A DNA stretch of 64,000 nucleotides from NCBI RefSeq assembly GCF_040958095.1, contig NC_091188.1, forward strand, positions 4,255,360 to 4,319,359. Reading direction: 5' to 3'. Below the pieces are notes generated by a model. The model worked only from the letters and a program-made list of their open reading frames with translations. It was not told the DNA's origin and ran no database searches. Below are positions 49,101-58,002 of this stretch, piece by piece. Source of the stretch: Procambarus clarkii (taxonomy: Eukaryota; Arthropoda; Malacostraca; Decapoda; Cambaridae). The position numbers and the translations under genes were made by a program. Numbering within the stretch: position 1 is the stretch's first letter; every line of letters begins with the position of its first letter.

Positions 49101-51352
49101 AACTCTTAGCTCAAGTCGAACAACATTGGTAACAAAGTCTGATGGACTTGTTCGACGAAACATAAGTATGCAGATCCTCTTATAAGTTAGTGTGTCGATA
49201 AATGGATTGACCGGTGCCTCTGGTCTATGAAGTTTAGTTGGAGTTCTTTGTATATTATTGTCCTCTGGTGTGCTTACCTGACAGTCTTTATCCAACAGTA
49301 ACCAAGAGAAAGTGAGGTCTAGTTCTTCATGCCCAGCCATCTCGCCTTGTACCAAGTGTGTTTTGTATTACCTTTCCTGGCGTTTGAATGCTTTGTCGTA
49401 CCTGACAAAGTTATGGAAGGCGGTGACTTCCACCACTATCTTTTTTTCCTTCAGTGTATTCCACTTGTCGTCCACCTATACAGCTTCAACTTACATCCTC
49501 TTCCAATACTTTCCCTTAATTAAAGAGAGGCTTATCTATTCCCTTAATTTATTGTGTGTAATGATCATATCTCCTCTGTTCTTTCTTCTAGGGTTGTGAT
49601 ATTTAGTTCTCGTAACCCACCACAGTAGCCAAGTCGTCTTAACTCTGACACTAATCTTGTTGCAAACACTTCCACATTACTGAGTTTAGTTTTGTGATTC
49701 ACTAGTATGTATTCCGGTATCGGCCTCACACAGGCTGTATAGACTGTATTAAAAGTATCCTTATTTACATTTTTAAAATGTAGTAGTTTTAATGATTGGC
49801 AGCTTCCCATATGCTGCCCATGTTACCATGTTTATATGTGGCTCTGGTGCGACTGTTGGAACTATATCCAGTCCCAAATTTCTCAGATTCTTGCAATTGC
49901 CTTACTTATGATGTAATTGATCATATGATTTTATGATCTCTAATCTCACTTTCCAATTTTCATTACCTTACACTTATTGGAACCGATCTATAACAACTCT
50001 GTCTGCCTACTGTTGAAGTTTAGCAAGCGCAGTTGCATATGGGAGACATTTACAATTAACTGTCAAGTCTGATGTCGGTGTGATGAATGTATGAGAATAC
50101 AGACGGTAGCAAGTAACTGTGCTTGGAGGGTGGAAGAACAATACAGATGGGCCGTGATCACTACAAAGGATTAGTATCAGGGAGTGACCACATGTCGCAA
50201 AAGTTAGTACTAGTTAGACGAAGATATCAAAAATAAGGGAATCTACCTATCATGAATATTTTTGAAATTATGACAAGAGAAAGAAGCGGGCGAACCTTGA
50301 TGTCAATGGTGTGGATCTTGGCAGTGTCGGGGGTGAAGGAGACCAGGCAGCGGCCGCCGCCCAGCACCTGAACATGGTTGGGCACCTCGCCGTCATTGAT
50401 GCTGATCTCCAGCTGACCCTCGCCCGCCTGCGACGCGTCCACTGTATGGCAACATTAACTCTTTTACCGCTAGGCTATAGCTCAAATTTTTAATTCCAAG
50501 TTCCGGTACAGAATACAATTTTCATTCCGCTAAAATAAAATATTATATACAAAACATTATTGAATATCTACGTCAAGTTACGAAATGTCAGTGAAGGCGG
50601 AAGCCAGTAAGGAGGAGCTGACCTCTGAACTGGCAGGGTTGCCCCACCACGCCGTTGGGCACGTCGGACACCCGGATGAGTCCCGCGTCGTATGCCTTAG
50701 CGATGAAGGGCGAACCCTGCACCTTCTGCCCGGCCACAGCCACGTCTACCACATACGACCCCACTTCCGTTGTCACGAACGCTACGCGATACACATTCTC
50801 GCCGCTCTCCGTCAGCTGGTAAGATACCGGACGCTTGGCCGGGCCTGCTCACGGGGGAATAACGAACAACAAATTAACAAAATACTAAACATTATTGATA
50901 AATTTACAACTAGTACACTAGTAACATTTTCATTTGTAAATCGCTTGTGAAATTGAAATAAGTTTATTGAGGTAAAATACACACAAAGGGATGAAGTAGC
51001 TCAAGCTATTCTCACCCCATTCAGTACAACGTGTTAATATATACATAGACACACATCACAAATAAACATATTACCAAACATTCTGAGAGGTAAACATATA
51101 CATTTCCTCCTTCACAAGTAGTATGTTATCAGACGTACACACAAATACTTTTATGACCGAAATCGCTTGTCTTCAACAGATATTAAGTGGAAGACTTACT
51201 GACTATGTGGACCTGAATGTCCTCCTTGGAGACGTTGGCAGCCGAGATGTCAAAGGCTGAGAGTTGTCCAGCAGGGAAGTGTTTGATGGTGTCCCCGAGC
51301 ACCGCCACGCGCGCCCCGCCGCCCTCCATCACCTCCACGCTCCACGGCGACC
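26536..51352 (-). CDS. cher: Filamin (cheerio/FLN family), 28 exons, 5' end outside window
   Basis: Actin cross-linking scaffold that links actin to membrane proteins. The 28 exons total 5453 nt (1816 complete residues plus TGA at 26536-26538); all joins keep frame. About 20 filamin Ig-repeat ends are visible as the family motif FNGxxVPGSPF with variants (QGSPF, SGTPF, RGCPF, KGSPF, TGTPY), alternating with VDASQAGxGxLE strands. The C-terminus is the last repeat (GEHVPGSPFIVMIFDTQDEL) followed by a Gly/Tyr-rich tail ending MSWRGSQAQL. No hinge-like linker is seen before the last repeat, unlike vertebrate filamins. Full filamins are about 2200-2700 residues with two N-terminal CH domains. Those are not in 51353-64000, so the gene starts beyond the window or after a very long intron. 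An alternative exon lies at 35356-35466. Family assignment is firm; the symbol is by orthology inference. Confidence 0.95.
26763..26829. repeat. (AT)n/(CA)n compound microsatellite
   Basis: AT run changing to CA, ending within 10 bp of the donor of the penultimate filamin exon. Confidence 0.97.
26838..27019 (-). CDS. cher: filamin exon (end of last Ig repeat)
   Basis: Encodes AFRVEMQRESQKDRTILCKY, DPTEPGDYRMEVKWSG and GEHVPGSPFIVMIFDTQDEL, then NRYMA. In filamins the last repeat mediates dimerisation. The intron begins beside a CA/AT microsatellite. Confidence 0.93.
27144..27264 (-). CDS. cher: filamin exon (start of last repeat)
   Basis: Encodes VRVYGPGIEHGVLASYQSRF, then GAGAGQLTVRIRGPK. 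It follows the previous repeat directly, with no hinge between them. Confidence 0.92.
27439..27537 (-). CDS. cher: filamin exon
   Basis: Encodes EPGRHALSVRYEGEHVPGSP, then YTLKVAGAPDPSK. 99 bp, phase 0-0, donor GTAGCT. Confidence 0.93.
28273..29154 (-). CDS. cher: filamin large exon (882 bp, about three repeats)
   Basis: Largest exon: 294 codons, phase 0-0, acceptor ATCTGCAG, donor GTACGA. Contains VTYVPHEVGIFDVRVQWNKR, RDVAGSPFHPKIVDPARVRL, a divergent repeat end PDMPVHGWAEP, then DRQVRGCPLKVNVESA and GPGELTVTCSGPQKVALCDL. In the rest of this gene most exons are 97-280 bp, so intron loss or lack of insertion here is notable. Confidence 0.95.
29359..29565 (-). CDS. cher: filamin exon
   Basis: Encodes VPGSPLTVEVGESGLASVKG, then LTFIIDGRGLLGEPHVTVDG and KQDEGLYQ. 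Phase 0 on both sides. Confidence 0.94.
29771..29937 (-). CDS. cher: filamin exon
   Basis: Acceptor TCTTAACAG. Encodes DKSEAGIADLEVQVVAPSG, then PGQYRVAFLYGGEE, joining VPGSPLTV in the next exon. Phase 0 end. Confidence 0.92.
30054..30434 (-). CDS. cher: filamin exon
   Basis: Encodes GPLEVSVRNPATGHAVTATG, then ARVNKPTSFVIETLGQPSKE and KHVKGSPFQCTAYDASKV. Ends PCLFK plus T with donor GTAAGT. Confidence 0.93.
30841..31002 (-). CDS. cher: filamin exon
   Basis: Encodes AGRGTLSVGVRAAGQDVKHS, then GGGLYKVLFYPRAPIPHKLD and IRYNGVPVQ. The donor GTGTGTGTG is a weak consensus and lies close to a GT/AT microsatellite (about 30712-30765). Confidence 0.88.
31405..31485 (-). repeat. cher: tandem triplication across a filamin splice donor
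   Basis: The sequence around CTGACCTGAG occurs three times at spacings of 32 and 34 bp. Each copy on the - strand gives CTCAG/GTCAGT. The right-most copy is the true exon end at 31481. Confidence 0.85.
31481..31634 (-). CDS. cher: filamin exon, donor followed by two decoy donors
   Basis: Encodes VGSYGVAVLHQGAPITGTPY, then TVEAADPRRVAL and ALKVDAS. The phase 1 donor CTCAG/GTCAGT is repeated twice more in the intron, with exon ends that would fall at 31447 and 31415. Confidence 0.9.
32052..32207 (-). CDS. cher: filamin exon
   Basis: Encodes VVTGSTASFTVDTKGLDGEL, then VTGPDGGQVPARLVKLRSGL and AEYRADQ. Phase 0 on both sides. Confidence 0.92.
32324..32430 (-). CDS. cher: filamin exon
   Basis: Acceptor CTCTTTAG. 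Encodes GSPFKCDVRELEPREVRHLQ, then MVTAKGDGLKQ. Phase 0 donor GTGAGA. Confidence 0.92.
32593..32791 (-). CDS. cher: filamin exon
   Basis: Encodes VNRPVTFTVDASQAGEGTLE, then GLYDVTFTPHEPIPHFVNIT and FNEEDVL. Phase 1 donor GTTAGT. Confidence 0.94.
33977..34180 (-). CDS. cher: filamin exon
   Basis: Encodes VTSPSGAHVPVKLCGELPKK, then GESVGGSPFTCNIYDVTKV and GLDHSK. Phase 0 on both sides. Confidence 0.93.
34309..34448 (-). CDS. cher: filamin exon (first shared exon of long and short forms)
   Basis: Acceptor CCTGACAG. Encodes GSPFKCRVSDSSQVVVSGAG, then ARAAVITVDPRTADVTDCLV. Starts in phase 1, the common acceptor for the 36859 and 35356 exons. Confidence 0.93.
34560..35110 (+). pseudogene. LINE-type RNase H relic in a filamin intron (antisense)
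   Basis: Reads KRDSQSALLVLKAHSSST, then FLWIPMHVSISKHDTVDLLA, matching the RNase H pattern DSxSAL...WIPSHVGI...ADxLAK of LINEs. It has stops and shifts and lies opposite to filamin, between the alternative exon and the 34309-34448 exon. Confidence 0.65.
35356..35466 (-). CDS. cher: filamin alternative exon, probable first exon of a short isoform
   Basis: An open stretch on the filamin strand ends VPLHG at a good GTAAGT donor in phase 1, so splicing to 34448 gives VPLHGSPFKCRV. This mimics the canonical LPVPGSPFKCRV made by the 36859-37032 exon. An ATG at 35414-35416, with A at -3, starts MFKSLVRRLSQTDLPGVPL. From there the product would be 1115 residues with about 11 Ig repeats and the normal C-terminus. 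Drosophila cheerio is known to make a long and a short C-terminal filamin, which supports this reading. The alternative is a 111-nt in-frame cassette exon using the CTAG acceptor at 35467-35468, but that would insert 37 residues inside an Ig fold. Start and promoter are not proven. Confidence 0.62.
36859..37032 (-). CDS. cher: filamin exon
   Basis: Encodes DASQAGAGNLEIIVSVNG, then EAAVHTLSVKFNGLPVP. Ends in phase 1 with donor GTGAGTGAC. Joined to 34448 it restores LPVPGSPFKCRV, so this is the exon skipped if transcription starts at the 35.4-kb exon. The intron upstream contains a dispersed ACGTTTCGGTCC-type repeat near 37120-37210. Confidence 0.93.
37361..37498 (-). CDS. cher: filamin exon
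   Basis: Encodes HSVEVRVAGMLVPGSPFLVK, then AYDATKVRV and GIVAKPVYFS. Phase 1-1. The joined codon gives FSIDASQAG across the next intron. Confidence 0.92.
37805..37922 (-). CDS. cher: filamin exon
   Basis: Acceptor TGGGTGCAG. Encodes ASEEQLEVKVLSPSRQNLEP, then DEGKLLVEYTPTEV. Phase 0 start, phase 1 end. Confidence 0.92.
38152..38429 (-). CDS. cher: filamin exon
   Basis: Encodes ETNNAGPGNLEVTVNNGQV, then KFNGENVPGSPFSCEVVDVS and LPATFTVDSQ, so it spans the end of one repeat and the start of the next. Confidence 0.94.
38612..38833 (-). CDS. cher: filamin exon (222-bp module)
   Basis: Encodes PNGLTVASQIRDNGDHTFRV, then YGGEEIPGSPFSCKVYD and GMVAKPVTF. Third 222-bp, phase 1-1 module. Confidence 0.94.
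41264..41304. repeat. short hairpin in the largest filamin intron
   Basis: CTTTACATTAATCC is followed after a few bases by GGATTAATGTAAAG, an exact inverted pair. Confidence 0.8.
41380..42130 (+). pseudogene. decayed LINE fragment (RT C-terminal region)
   Basis: The best segment, near 41975-42070, reads HQRLDPRPRGIGYEERLKKI, which resembles the YEERLKxL stretch after the RT core of many LINEs. The rest is AT-rich with stops. It is on the + strand inside the largest filamin intron. Confidence 0.45.
42360..42440. repeat. polypyrimidine tract
   Basis: About 80 bp of almost pure C/T on the + strand (CTCCCTCCCTTTCTCTCCCT and on), in the largest filamin intron. A mirror-like run of this kind could form triplex DNA. 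Confidence 0.85.
42600..45660 (+). pseudogene. heavily decayed LINE reverse transcriptase
   Basis: Scattered RT motifs in order: DPIYLTSASVKIL (like YRPISLTS), FMDLKKAFE (like DFxKAFD) and, near 45520-45570, LPLGFPQGLVLTP (like GVPQGSVLGP). No long frame remains. The block is A-rich on the + strand, antisense to filamin, and includes a CA microsatellite (43095-43148) and part of a GTCCGTCCTGGA-type repeat (about 43770-43815). Confidence 0.45.
43095..43148. repeat. (CA)n microsatellite
   Basis: CA dinucleotides with one ACGC interruption, in the largest filamin intron. Confidence 0.97.
45949..46078 (-). CDS. cher: filamin exon
   Basis: Acceptor AATCTGCAG. Encodes VQADPNRIVVSGQSLAATAV, then GKTSFFTISN and EDVEVSVE. 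Phase 1 donor GTAAGT. It precedes the 7.1-kb intron. Confidence 0.92.
46701..46797 (-). CDS. cher: filamin exon
   Basis: Completes Arg from the previous exon and reads FAVSFVPLEAIDHSINISF, then NKEPVQGSPFVAK, the end of a repeat. Phase 0 at the donor GTTAGT. Confidence 0.88.
47499..47595 (-). CDS. cher: filamin exon
   Basis: Encodes VDASEAGEGNLEISISAAGR and then TQVHPQGSA. Starts in phase 1, ends in phase 2 (AG), donor GTAGGT. Confidence 0.88.
47743..47964 (-). CDS. cher: filamin exon (222-bp module)
   Basis: Encodes PSHTTLPVRVSGSVRAGFIA, then YNESAVSGTPFTCKVYDASK and GAIGKSLQF. Phase 1 on both sides; second of three 222-bp module exons. Confidence 0.93.
48168..48336 (-). CDS. cher: filamin exon
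   Basis: Encodes FNGETVRGCPFECRV at a repeat boundary, then VGQPAAFNISVDGGGSAEL. Ends VTVK plus A, phase 1, donor GTAAGT. Confidence 0.92.
50296..50441 (-). CDS. cher: filamin exon
   Basis: Acceptor CATACAG, then VDASQAGEGQLEISINDGEV, the A-B strand signature of a filamin repeat. Ends AKIHTIDIK in phase 0 and joins FNGETV. Confidence 0.92.
50623..50844 (-). CDS. cher: filamin exon (222-bp module)
   Basis: Encodes PAKRPVSYQLTESGENVYRV, then VAGQKVQGSPFIAKAYDAG and VVGQPCQF. Phase 1 at both ends. It shares length and phase with the exons at 47743-47964 and 38612-38833. Confidence 0.92.
51200..51352 (-). CDS. cher: filamin exon (first in window)
   Basis: Acceptor GTGTTGCAG. Begins in phase 1 with GSPWSVEVMEGGGARVAVLG and runs to SKEDIQVHIV, donor GTAAGTC. 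Its first codon needs a G from an exon further upstream, which I cannot find in the window. Confidence 0.85.
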
Positions 51353-51996
51353 CTGCAACACTTACAATTATACCACTCTCTTCCTAACAACAAAAATAAT
51401 AATAGTAATAATACTAGCAGTAGTTTGCCTAGTGATGATAACAGTGGTAGTTGAGAAATAACAGTAGCAGTAGTAGTGACAGTAGTCGCAATGTTTACCA
51501 ACATAAAGCGACACATTATAGAAGACAGGAGACAATAAATAACTTGAAGTAACAAATCGATGAGCCACAAATCTGCACCTTACACGTTCCTTAACCCGTT
51601 AAAAGATCATGAGAATTATAGATAGGCTTGTTGGCCCCCATACAAGGCGGCGGCTACCACATTCCAACCTCTCCGCCCCCGCCCACAGGAGCGGTATAGT
51701 GTCCGTAATAAACTATTTAAAATATAAATTACACTCCCAGACTCGTCTCCATCACGAGGGCGTGAACGGGGGACCATCCTGCTATCACACCAGGCGTGGT
51801 GCTGCCATCTGCTTATACCCGCGGGAATATGGCACATCAACTCAAAACTCAACAGTTGGCTAAAAACCTTAGTAACTTTAGTTAATACCTAACTTTATGG
51901 TATCTTTGTAATAGTTACAGATACAATATTTATATCGCGATCGATTGAAAGGTAACAGGATTTTGAGTATAATCAAATTTGTGTAAATGAAACAAT

Positions 51997-52156
51997 TTTA
52001 GCCTAACATTTTAAAAGCACTACGATGATCTTCTGTGGTTCAAAAATCTCTGAACTGTATGTTTGACAAATCTTTCACCCTGTCCATGGAGGACAGAAGA
52101 AAATGTATATATGCTAGTTAGCATTGTAAATGTGTAGCCACGTCTGTGGTAGAAAA
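51997..52156 (+). repeat. dispersed repeat, copy 2
   Basis: Second copy of the 10133-10297 sequence, with CCCTGTCCATGGAGGACAGA and CACGTCTGTGGTAGAAAA. Confidence 0.8.
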
Positions 52157-52616
52157 TAATAATAAAAAAAGTACTAACTAAACATGTAACCCCCTAAATG
52201 AGTGCTGACGTTCCACATACTGCTAAACTCAGAGTCGTATTAATGCCAATGTAGGCTGCACAATTGTTAAAAAATATTACAAGATATCACACAAAAGATC
52301 AAACTTTAACATTAAGCAAATATTGTTGTTAAGGAAGTATAATTAGGACACGTTTCCTGGCATACAAGCAGACTTATTTAGTCCGGCTTCTGCTGTTGTA
52401 TAGTTAGCTTACAATTTCCAGCGAGAATATTGGCATTTACAGGTGCATTCCGTCACGAAATTTCTCCGTCGACGGTTCCCACCATTACATGGCAAGTGTA
52501 ATTGTTTCACTCAAGTTTGGGGGGAAAAGCATGAAAGTTCAGAGGATGCAAAAAGCAGATTACTATGTCATTGTAGTTAATAATAGATATCATTTTGTGA
52601 GACTATCTTCTCTTAT

Positions 52617-52872
52617 TGAGATTATCTTGGGATGATTTCGGGGATTAGCGTCCCCGCGGCCCGGTCCTCGACCAGGTCTCCTTTTTGTTACCCACCCCCC
52701 AGGAACCAGCCCGTAGCAGCTGTCTAACTTTCAGGTACCTATTTACTGCTAGGTGACAGGGGTATCAGAGTGAAAGAAACTGTGCCCATTTGTTTCCCCT
52801 TCCACCAAGGATCGAACCCGGAACCTCAGGACTACGAGTCCCGAGCGCTGTCCACTCAGCTGTCAGGCCCCA
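52617..52872 (-). mobile_element. tRNA-derived SINE, family A, diverged
   Basis: Same order as the 58003 copy but more diverged, with the inverted B-box GGATCGAACCCGG and CAGGTACCTATTTACTGCTA. Confidence 0.75.
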
Positions 52873-53029
52873 GAGACTATATAACACCATGATAATGTCG
52901 ACATACAAGTAGTTATAGTCGTAAGAACACACTATTATTGTATTTTGGTTTATATATTTGTTGCATGATAACCTCTCGCTCCCCCCCAGACCCCCGTAGC
53001 CTAGTAAGGAGAATTCACATGAACAGATC

Positions 53030-53108
53030 CACAAGGGCCGTGACGAGGATTCGAACCTACGTCCGAGAGCATCCCAGACGCTGCCTTAATCGACTGCGCT
53101 ACGACATG
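53030..53108 (-). mobile_element. tRNA-like sequence, probably a SINE head
   Basis: The reverse strand reads GTCGTAGCGCAGTCGATTAA then GTAGGTTCGAATCCTCGTCA, with recognisable A- and B-boxes, but the acceptor stem pairs poorly. It is more likely a SINE head or tRNA pseudogene than a working tRNA. Confidence 0.5.
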
Positions 53109-53225
53109 GTATAACAATTGCAGCCAGAAATTCTACCGAATTTATTTTATGCATGCATTTGATGCATCACGCTATTGTGATTTCTGTGGGTAGAGAATTC
53201 ACACTTATGCTTGCTGGTGTTTTTC

Positions 53226-53467
53226 GATTGTATTTAACGGTTTCACCCTGACGATTGTATTTAACGGTTTCACCCTGACGATTGTATTTAACGGTTTCAC
53301 CCTGACGATTGTATTTAACGGTTTCACCCTGACGATTGTATTTAACGGTTTCACCCTGACGATTGTATTTAACGGTTTCACCCTGACGATTGTATTTAAC
53401 GGTTTCACCCTGACGATTGTATTTAACGGTTTCACCCTGACGATTGTATTTAACGGTTTCACCCTGA
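53226..53467. repeat. minisatellite, 9 units of 27 bp
   Basis: Unit GATTGTATTTAACGGTTTCA CCCTGAC, nine copies with almost no divergence. The unit length divides by three, giving an open but presumably non-coding frame on the - strand. Confidence 0.97.
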
Positions 53468-55142
53468 ACAATACCGTTCGGATTCTCTGCTCTCTATGTG
53501 CAGCCCATTTATCCGAGTTGACCAATATGCTGCAAGCAGGTGTGTAATATGTCGTGACGCCAACCGTGTAGCAACCCTGGAAACAAACCGAAACTCTCTA
53601 TTTTCCGCTTGTTACAACTTGTAATAAAGTTGTTACATCTTGGCTTAACGTGTTTATAACGTATTAGAACGTTGTTACAACTTGCTATATTGGTTGTTAT
53701 AACTGGTTAGGAGGTGTTAAAACTTGTTCGAACGTTGTACCAACGTCGTAGTTTCGGTGTGTGTTTGGCGGGAATGGTTTGGTTTGTTTTATGAAAGAGG
53801 TAGATACTCTTCTCACGTTGTCGTCTACCAGAAGGCCAGCCTGCTGGGGGGGAGGGGATTTTTTATTAAATAATATACAATATTAAGGTCGTATTTACAT
53901 CAATTTACAAGGAGGGGGGGGGGGTGAATACATTATATAGTTTATATAATTCTCAGTAAACCAATTTTTCATATCACATAGCATGAGCCGTAAACCCCAA
54001 ATGTTGTACTCTTTTTTTTTTTCTTTATTAAATAATATACAATATAAAGATGGTGGGAATAAACCATATTGGAGTGAAGCAGTTTATATCCTCTGCAAAT
54101 GGACCAATTTCCATGGCCACACTCGTACTGTAGCTACAAAAGAAATTAGTTGATAGAACTTTGAGGATCAACTATTTTGGCTTAAATGTAGTCTTAATGA
54201 ATTCAAAACTCAGTGCTTTAATATTATTGACGGCGTGTAAATTCAACAACGTTCCCACCGGCTAGTCATAAAAAACTTAAGTTGACAAATGCACAGCCAA
54301 ACATGGGCGGATATAGCTTCCTGTCTCATTCAGCTTTGTGGTGGTTGAGACCCATGAACGACCTCACTTCTACTCTGGGTCCCTGAACTTTGAGTAAACA
54401 ACTGGCTGACGCGAGGACCTGCTCCATAAAAAAGAATGAATGTAATGTATGGGAGATCACGTGGGAGGGGGAAGGTAAGGCACATGGGAGGGAGCAAGGA
54501 CGGTATGTAGGAGGATAGAGGGAGAGCATGTGGGGTGGGAGGATAGAGGGAGAGCATGTGGGACGGGGGTTGAAGGGGAGAGCATGTAAGAAGAAGAGAC
54601 CAACTTAGCACACCAAGTGGAGGAAAGGGCGAGAGGCTAGCAGGCGGCGGCTCCATCTAGTAGCCCTGGCCATCAGTAAGTGGCAGGGGTTGAACTAATC
54701 TCCTAGGACCTAGGCCATGTTAAGCACGCTGGCAGCCCACAACAGGAAAGTGTTGCACAGTATGGTGCTCCTATGGTACCATGCACGTCTCTACCCCAAT
54801 ATGGTGAGGCACGTATGCCATGGATAGTGTAGGGGGGCAGGGGTGTGGTCGGTGGTGTAGGGGGGCAGGGGTGTGGTGGGTGGTGCCAGAGAATATTATG
54901 TACATGAAGACGGTTATGTTTTGTTGCAGGATACACGCCCAGAATACTGAGAAGCAGGTGCGCTGCTGACGTAACTCCCTGAGCGAGTTACACACACGTG
55001 ATGTGGGTCACTAAAGGTTCTCATTTCAACCATCTCCCAAATTACATAAGCCAATTTCTATTGTGAGAGAGAGATAATGAAGAGTGAGGTCAGGGCAGTG
55101 AGTCATGGTGGTGGGGCAGCATGACCTAGTAAGGATACTTGT

Positions 55143-55160
55143 CCCCCCCCCCCCCCCCCC
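55143..55160. repeat. C homopolymer
   Basis: Eighteen C in a row; other long G/C runs occur at 35337-35347, 35989-36000 and 59041-59050. Length errors are likely in such runs. Confidence 0.95.
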
Positions 55161-56574
55161 GACGACACACCACCACCTCACCAGGCCCAGCCAATCCTCC
55201 CCACCACCACCTGCACGGCGGCGCTGCACCTCCAATCTCCTCACCTCACAATCTTCCCCCAGCCTGGCCACTCCCTCACCACACCCTTGTCTTTGGTGTG
55301 TCACGAGCCTCACACTTGCCTTGGTAACGTCACGGAGATCAGGGGTCGTTGCCACGCCTCACTACCATGTGACCCCAAAATGGAAAGTTGCTCATACAAT
55401 GTGGACAATATCACAATGGCAGAAACATTGCACAAAACCACTTTCATGGACAAAACATATGGCTGGTGTTCTGGAGGGTATTTACCTAACAGTACGCACG
55501 ACCGAACGTCACCTCTTGGAACCCGCATTTCTTCCTGTCTAGATGTCTAAGATGTGGTAGTAACTCCCGACTACTTTATTTTTATATTTGATTTTAAAAC
55601 TGAGTGTGGAGGTAGCAGCCTCTTGCTATTTCTTCTTTAGTCCGTTCCACTTCCTTATTGCTCGTACACTAAACAGGCGTTTCCTTAAGCATAGTCTCAG
55701 ACTTTAGGTATATATTCTGATAATGGGCACTGTTAGCACCTGCCTTTTTCGTTCAGGCTTTCCTTTACTCAACTTTTAAACTAGCTAGTTTTTGCTCACA
55801 TCTCCAATAGCTTCTCTAACTTGTTTTCCAATAATTGTTCACATGTCCCCGCTCCATGTGGCAATTCCAGCCAGTTTCCTCTCTGCTTCTACACCCCTCC
55901 CACCACCTGACACTATTCCTCGGGCTGTACCTCCGTGACTCTCGAGTTATAGAATTGTTCTCACACGTTAGCCATCTTCCTCTTAATAAAGTTGTTTCTT
56001 TTGTTCCAGCTCTTCCTCCCGTGTTTGCACGAGGTGGTTCTTAGCATCCATTTACTGAATTATAAACTGGTTATGTAACTGAATAAAATGTTATTTGTTA
56101 GGCTTCTAAGGCAAGAACTCAGACTATTACAGAACACAATAAAATGGTCATAGGCCTAGTCTACAATGCATACTCAAGACTGTTCCAAAAAAACTGCAAC
56201 CTGGTCATAATTTCCCGTTCCAAATGCCCCACACAATATTATACCTTAACACTCAAAATAATCACAGGAATCCAGCTCAGGCAATTTTGACTTCAACAGT
56301 TAGCCGACATGCCTGTGGCAGGGTAGGTTAACAGGTTGCTTATCATCTGACACAAGTCAGAGCGGTTATCTGTAAATTCCAAGGCATTTCCTCAAGACTA
56401 TTGATGCTTTCTAACATTGATGTGATTCCTCTTTTATTGAGGCTGTCTTTGTCCACCCTGTATATTCTCCTTAGTATCTTTTATGTTGTGATCATATCAC
56501 CTCAGCTTATTATATCCTATTAGGGGTTGTGAGATCTAGTGCTTAACTCTGAAGTCTACATGCGATGAGTCACA

Positions 56575-56670
56575 ATAACGTGGCTGAAGTATGTTGGCCA
56601 GACCACACACTAGAAAGTGAAGGGACGACGACGTTTCGGTCCGTCCTGGATCATTGTCAAGTCGATTGAG
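56575..56670 (+). repeat. dispersed ACGTTTCGGTCCGTCCTGGA repeat
   Basis: GACGTTTCGGTCCGTCCTGG then ATCATTGTCAAGTCGATTGA. Diverged relatives are at about 43770-43815 and, partly inverted, at 37130-37200. Confidence 0.65.
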
Positions 56671-58002
56671 AATAGCTCCGATACCAACCTTGTTGATACT
56701 ATGCAGTGCCTAACTGCATAGTCGAACTGAAAGAGCAGGATGGGAGGTTCAGAAGGAGAGTGGACTTCAGGAGTGTGAGAGAGGGTTCCTTCAGGTAGGG
56801 GCAGCAGGAGAGGGCATTGGGGACACCGGATACCCAGGTTACCCAGCACTTCTACAGTGTAGGAGTAGAGAGCAAGTGTCATGCACGAGAGGTGGTAGAG
56901 GCTACTAGCTCCATCCATAATTTATACATTAGTTATGATAATGAACACTAATGTAAGAAACTATTGCAACAGGCAACCAGCCTCTGAAAGGCGCAGGAGC
57001 TAATGCTTGCCCTGAAATAACCGAGAGGCGAGTGCATTCGAGCGCACAAAATATTCCTCATTAATATTCTGCCTTCGATACTTCCGATACAAAAATCATA
57101 AAATATATATATATATTGCATCTTGAATTAACACCTTTTTAATAATAAATTAATTATATTTAAACAAAATATAAGCGATTATTGATCTTTGTTGCACACA
57201 TCATGCAAATTTAAGAAAAACAAAACCGCAGTTACTTGAAATTAGTGATCTGTACACGTGTAAAGGGAACATTGAGGTGAACATGCACACGACCTGACCT
57301 CTGAGCAACTTCTTATACGAGACGCGAGGCTGGCAGCACTCCCCTCCCCCCCCCCAGAGGCACGTGACCCCCTGGTACAATGGTGTGGGGGTCACTCGCC
57401 CCCCCCACCCACCTGTCACCTGGCTGCTCCCACACTACACTAGGTGGTGGGGTGACTCACCTCTACCCTCCCACCCCGGTCCTGTCCCCTGGTCGCTCCC
57501 AGAGGTCTCCCACACCACGCCGGACCATCCCCCACACACACACGGCACACACAAGTCTCCTGCTTTATTTCACCCATTACACAGCGCGTCCTCCATCGCC
57601 CCAGCTAACATACGCACCAGTCATCCAGTCACCAAGCAAACCCATCACACCACATTTGCTACCGGTGCGTGCGTGTGTGTAAATAAAAGCACTTCCGGTG
57701 TTTTGAACACCAATCTTGAGCATCCCTCACGTGTATTCTAGGAGCCGTAAGATAGCTGAGAGGATGTGTGCGCGCACCAGAGTGCAGTACCTTGACCCGA
57801 GGTCAGTGAGAGCCACAGAGCAGACCCGACTAAGATCCTGTTTGAGGTGCACACATGCCTCAGTCTTCCCCGCACCTCTCTTGCTGCAACAGCCAGGACA
57901 TGCAGGTCTGTGGCAGGCTGGGGGAAGGAGGGAGGGAGGGCGGTGGGGGACAAATGGAAGGGCGCGGAGATGGGAGAGGGACGAATAGTGGGGGGGGGGG
58001 GT

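Noticed and set aside
53205-53525. 106-codon frame with RVKPLNTIV repeats
   Set aside because: Product of the 27-bp minisatellite.
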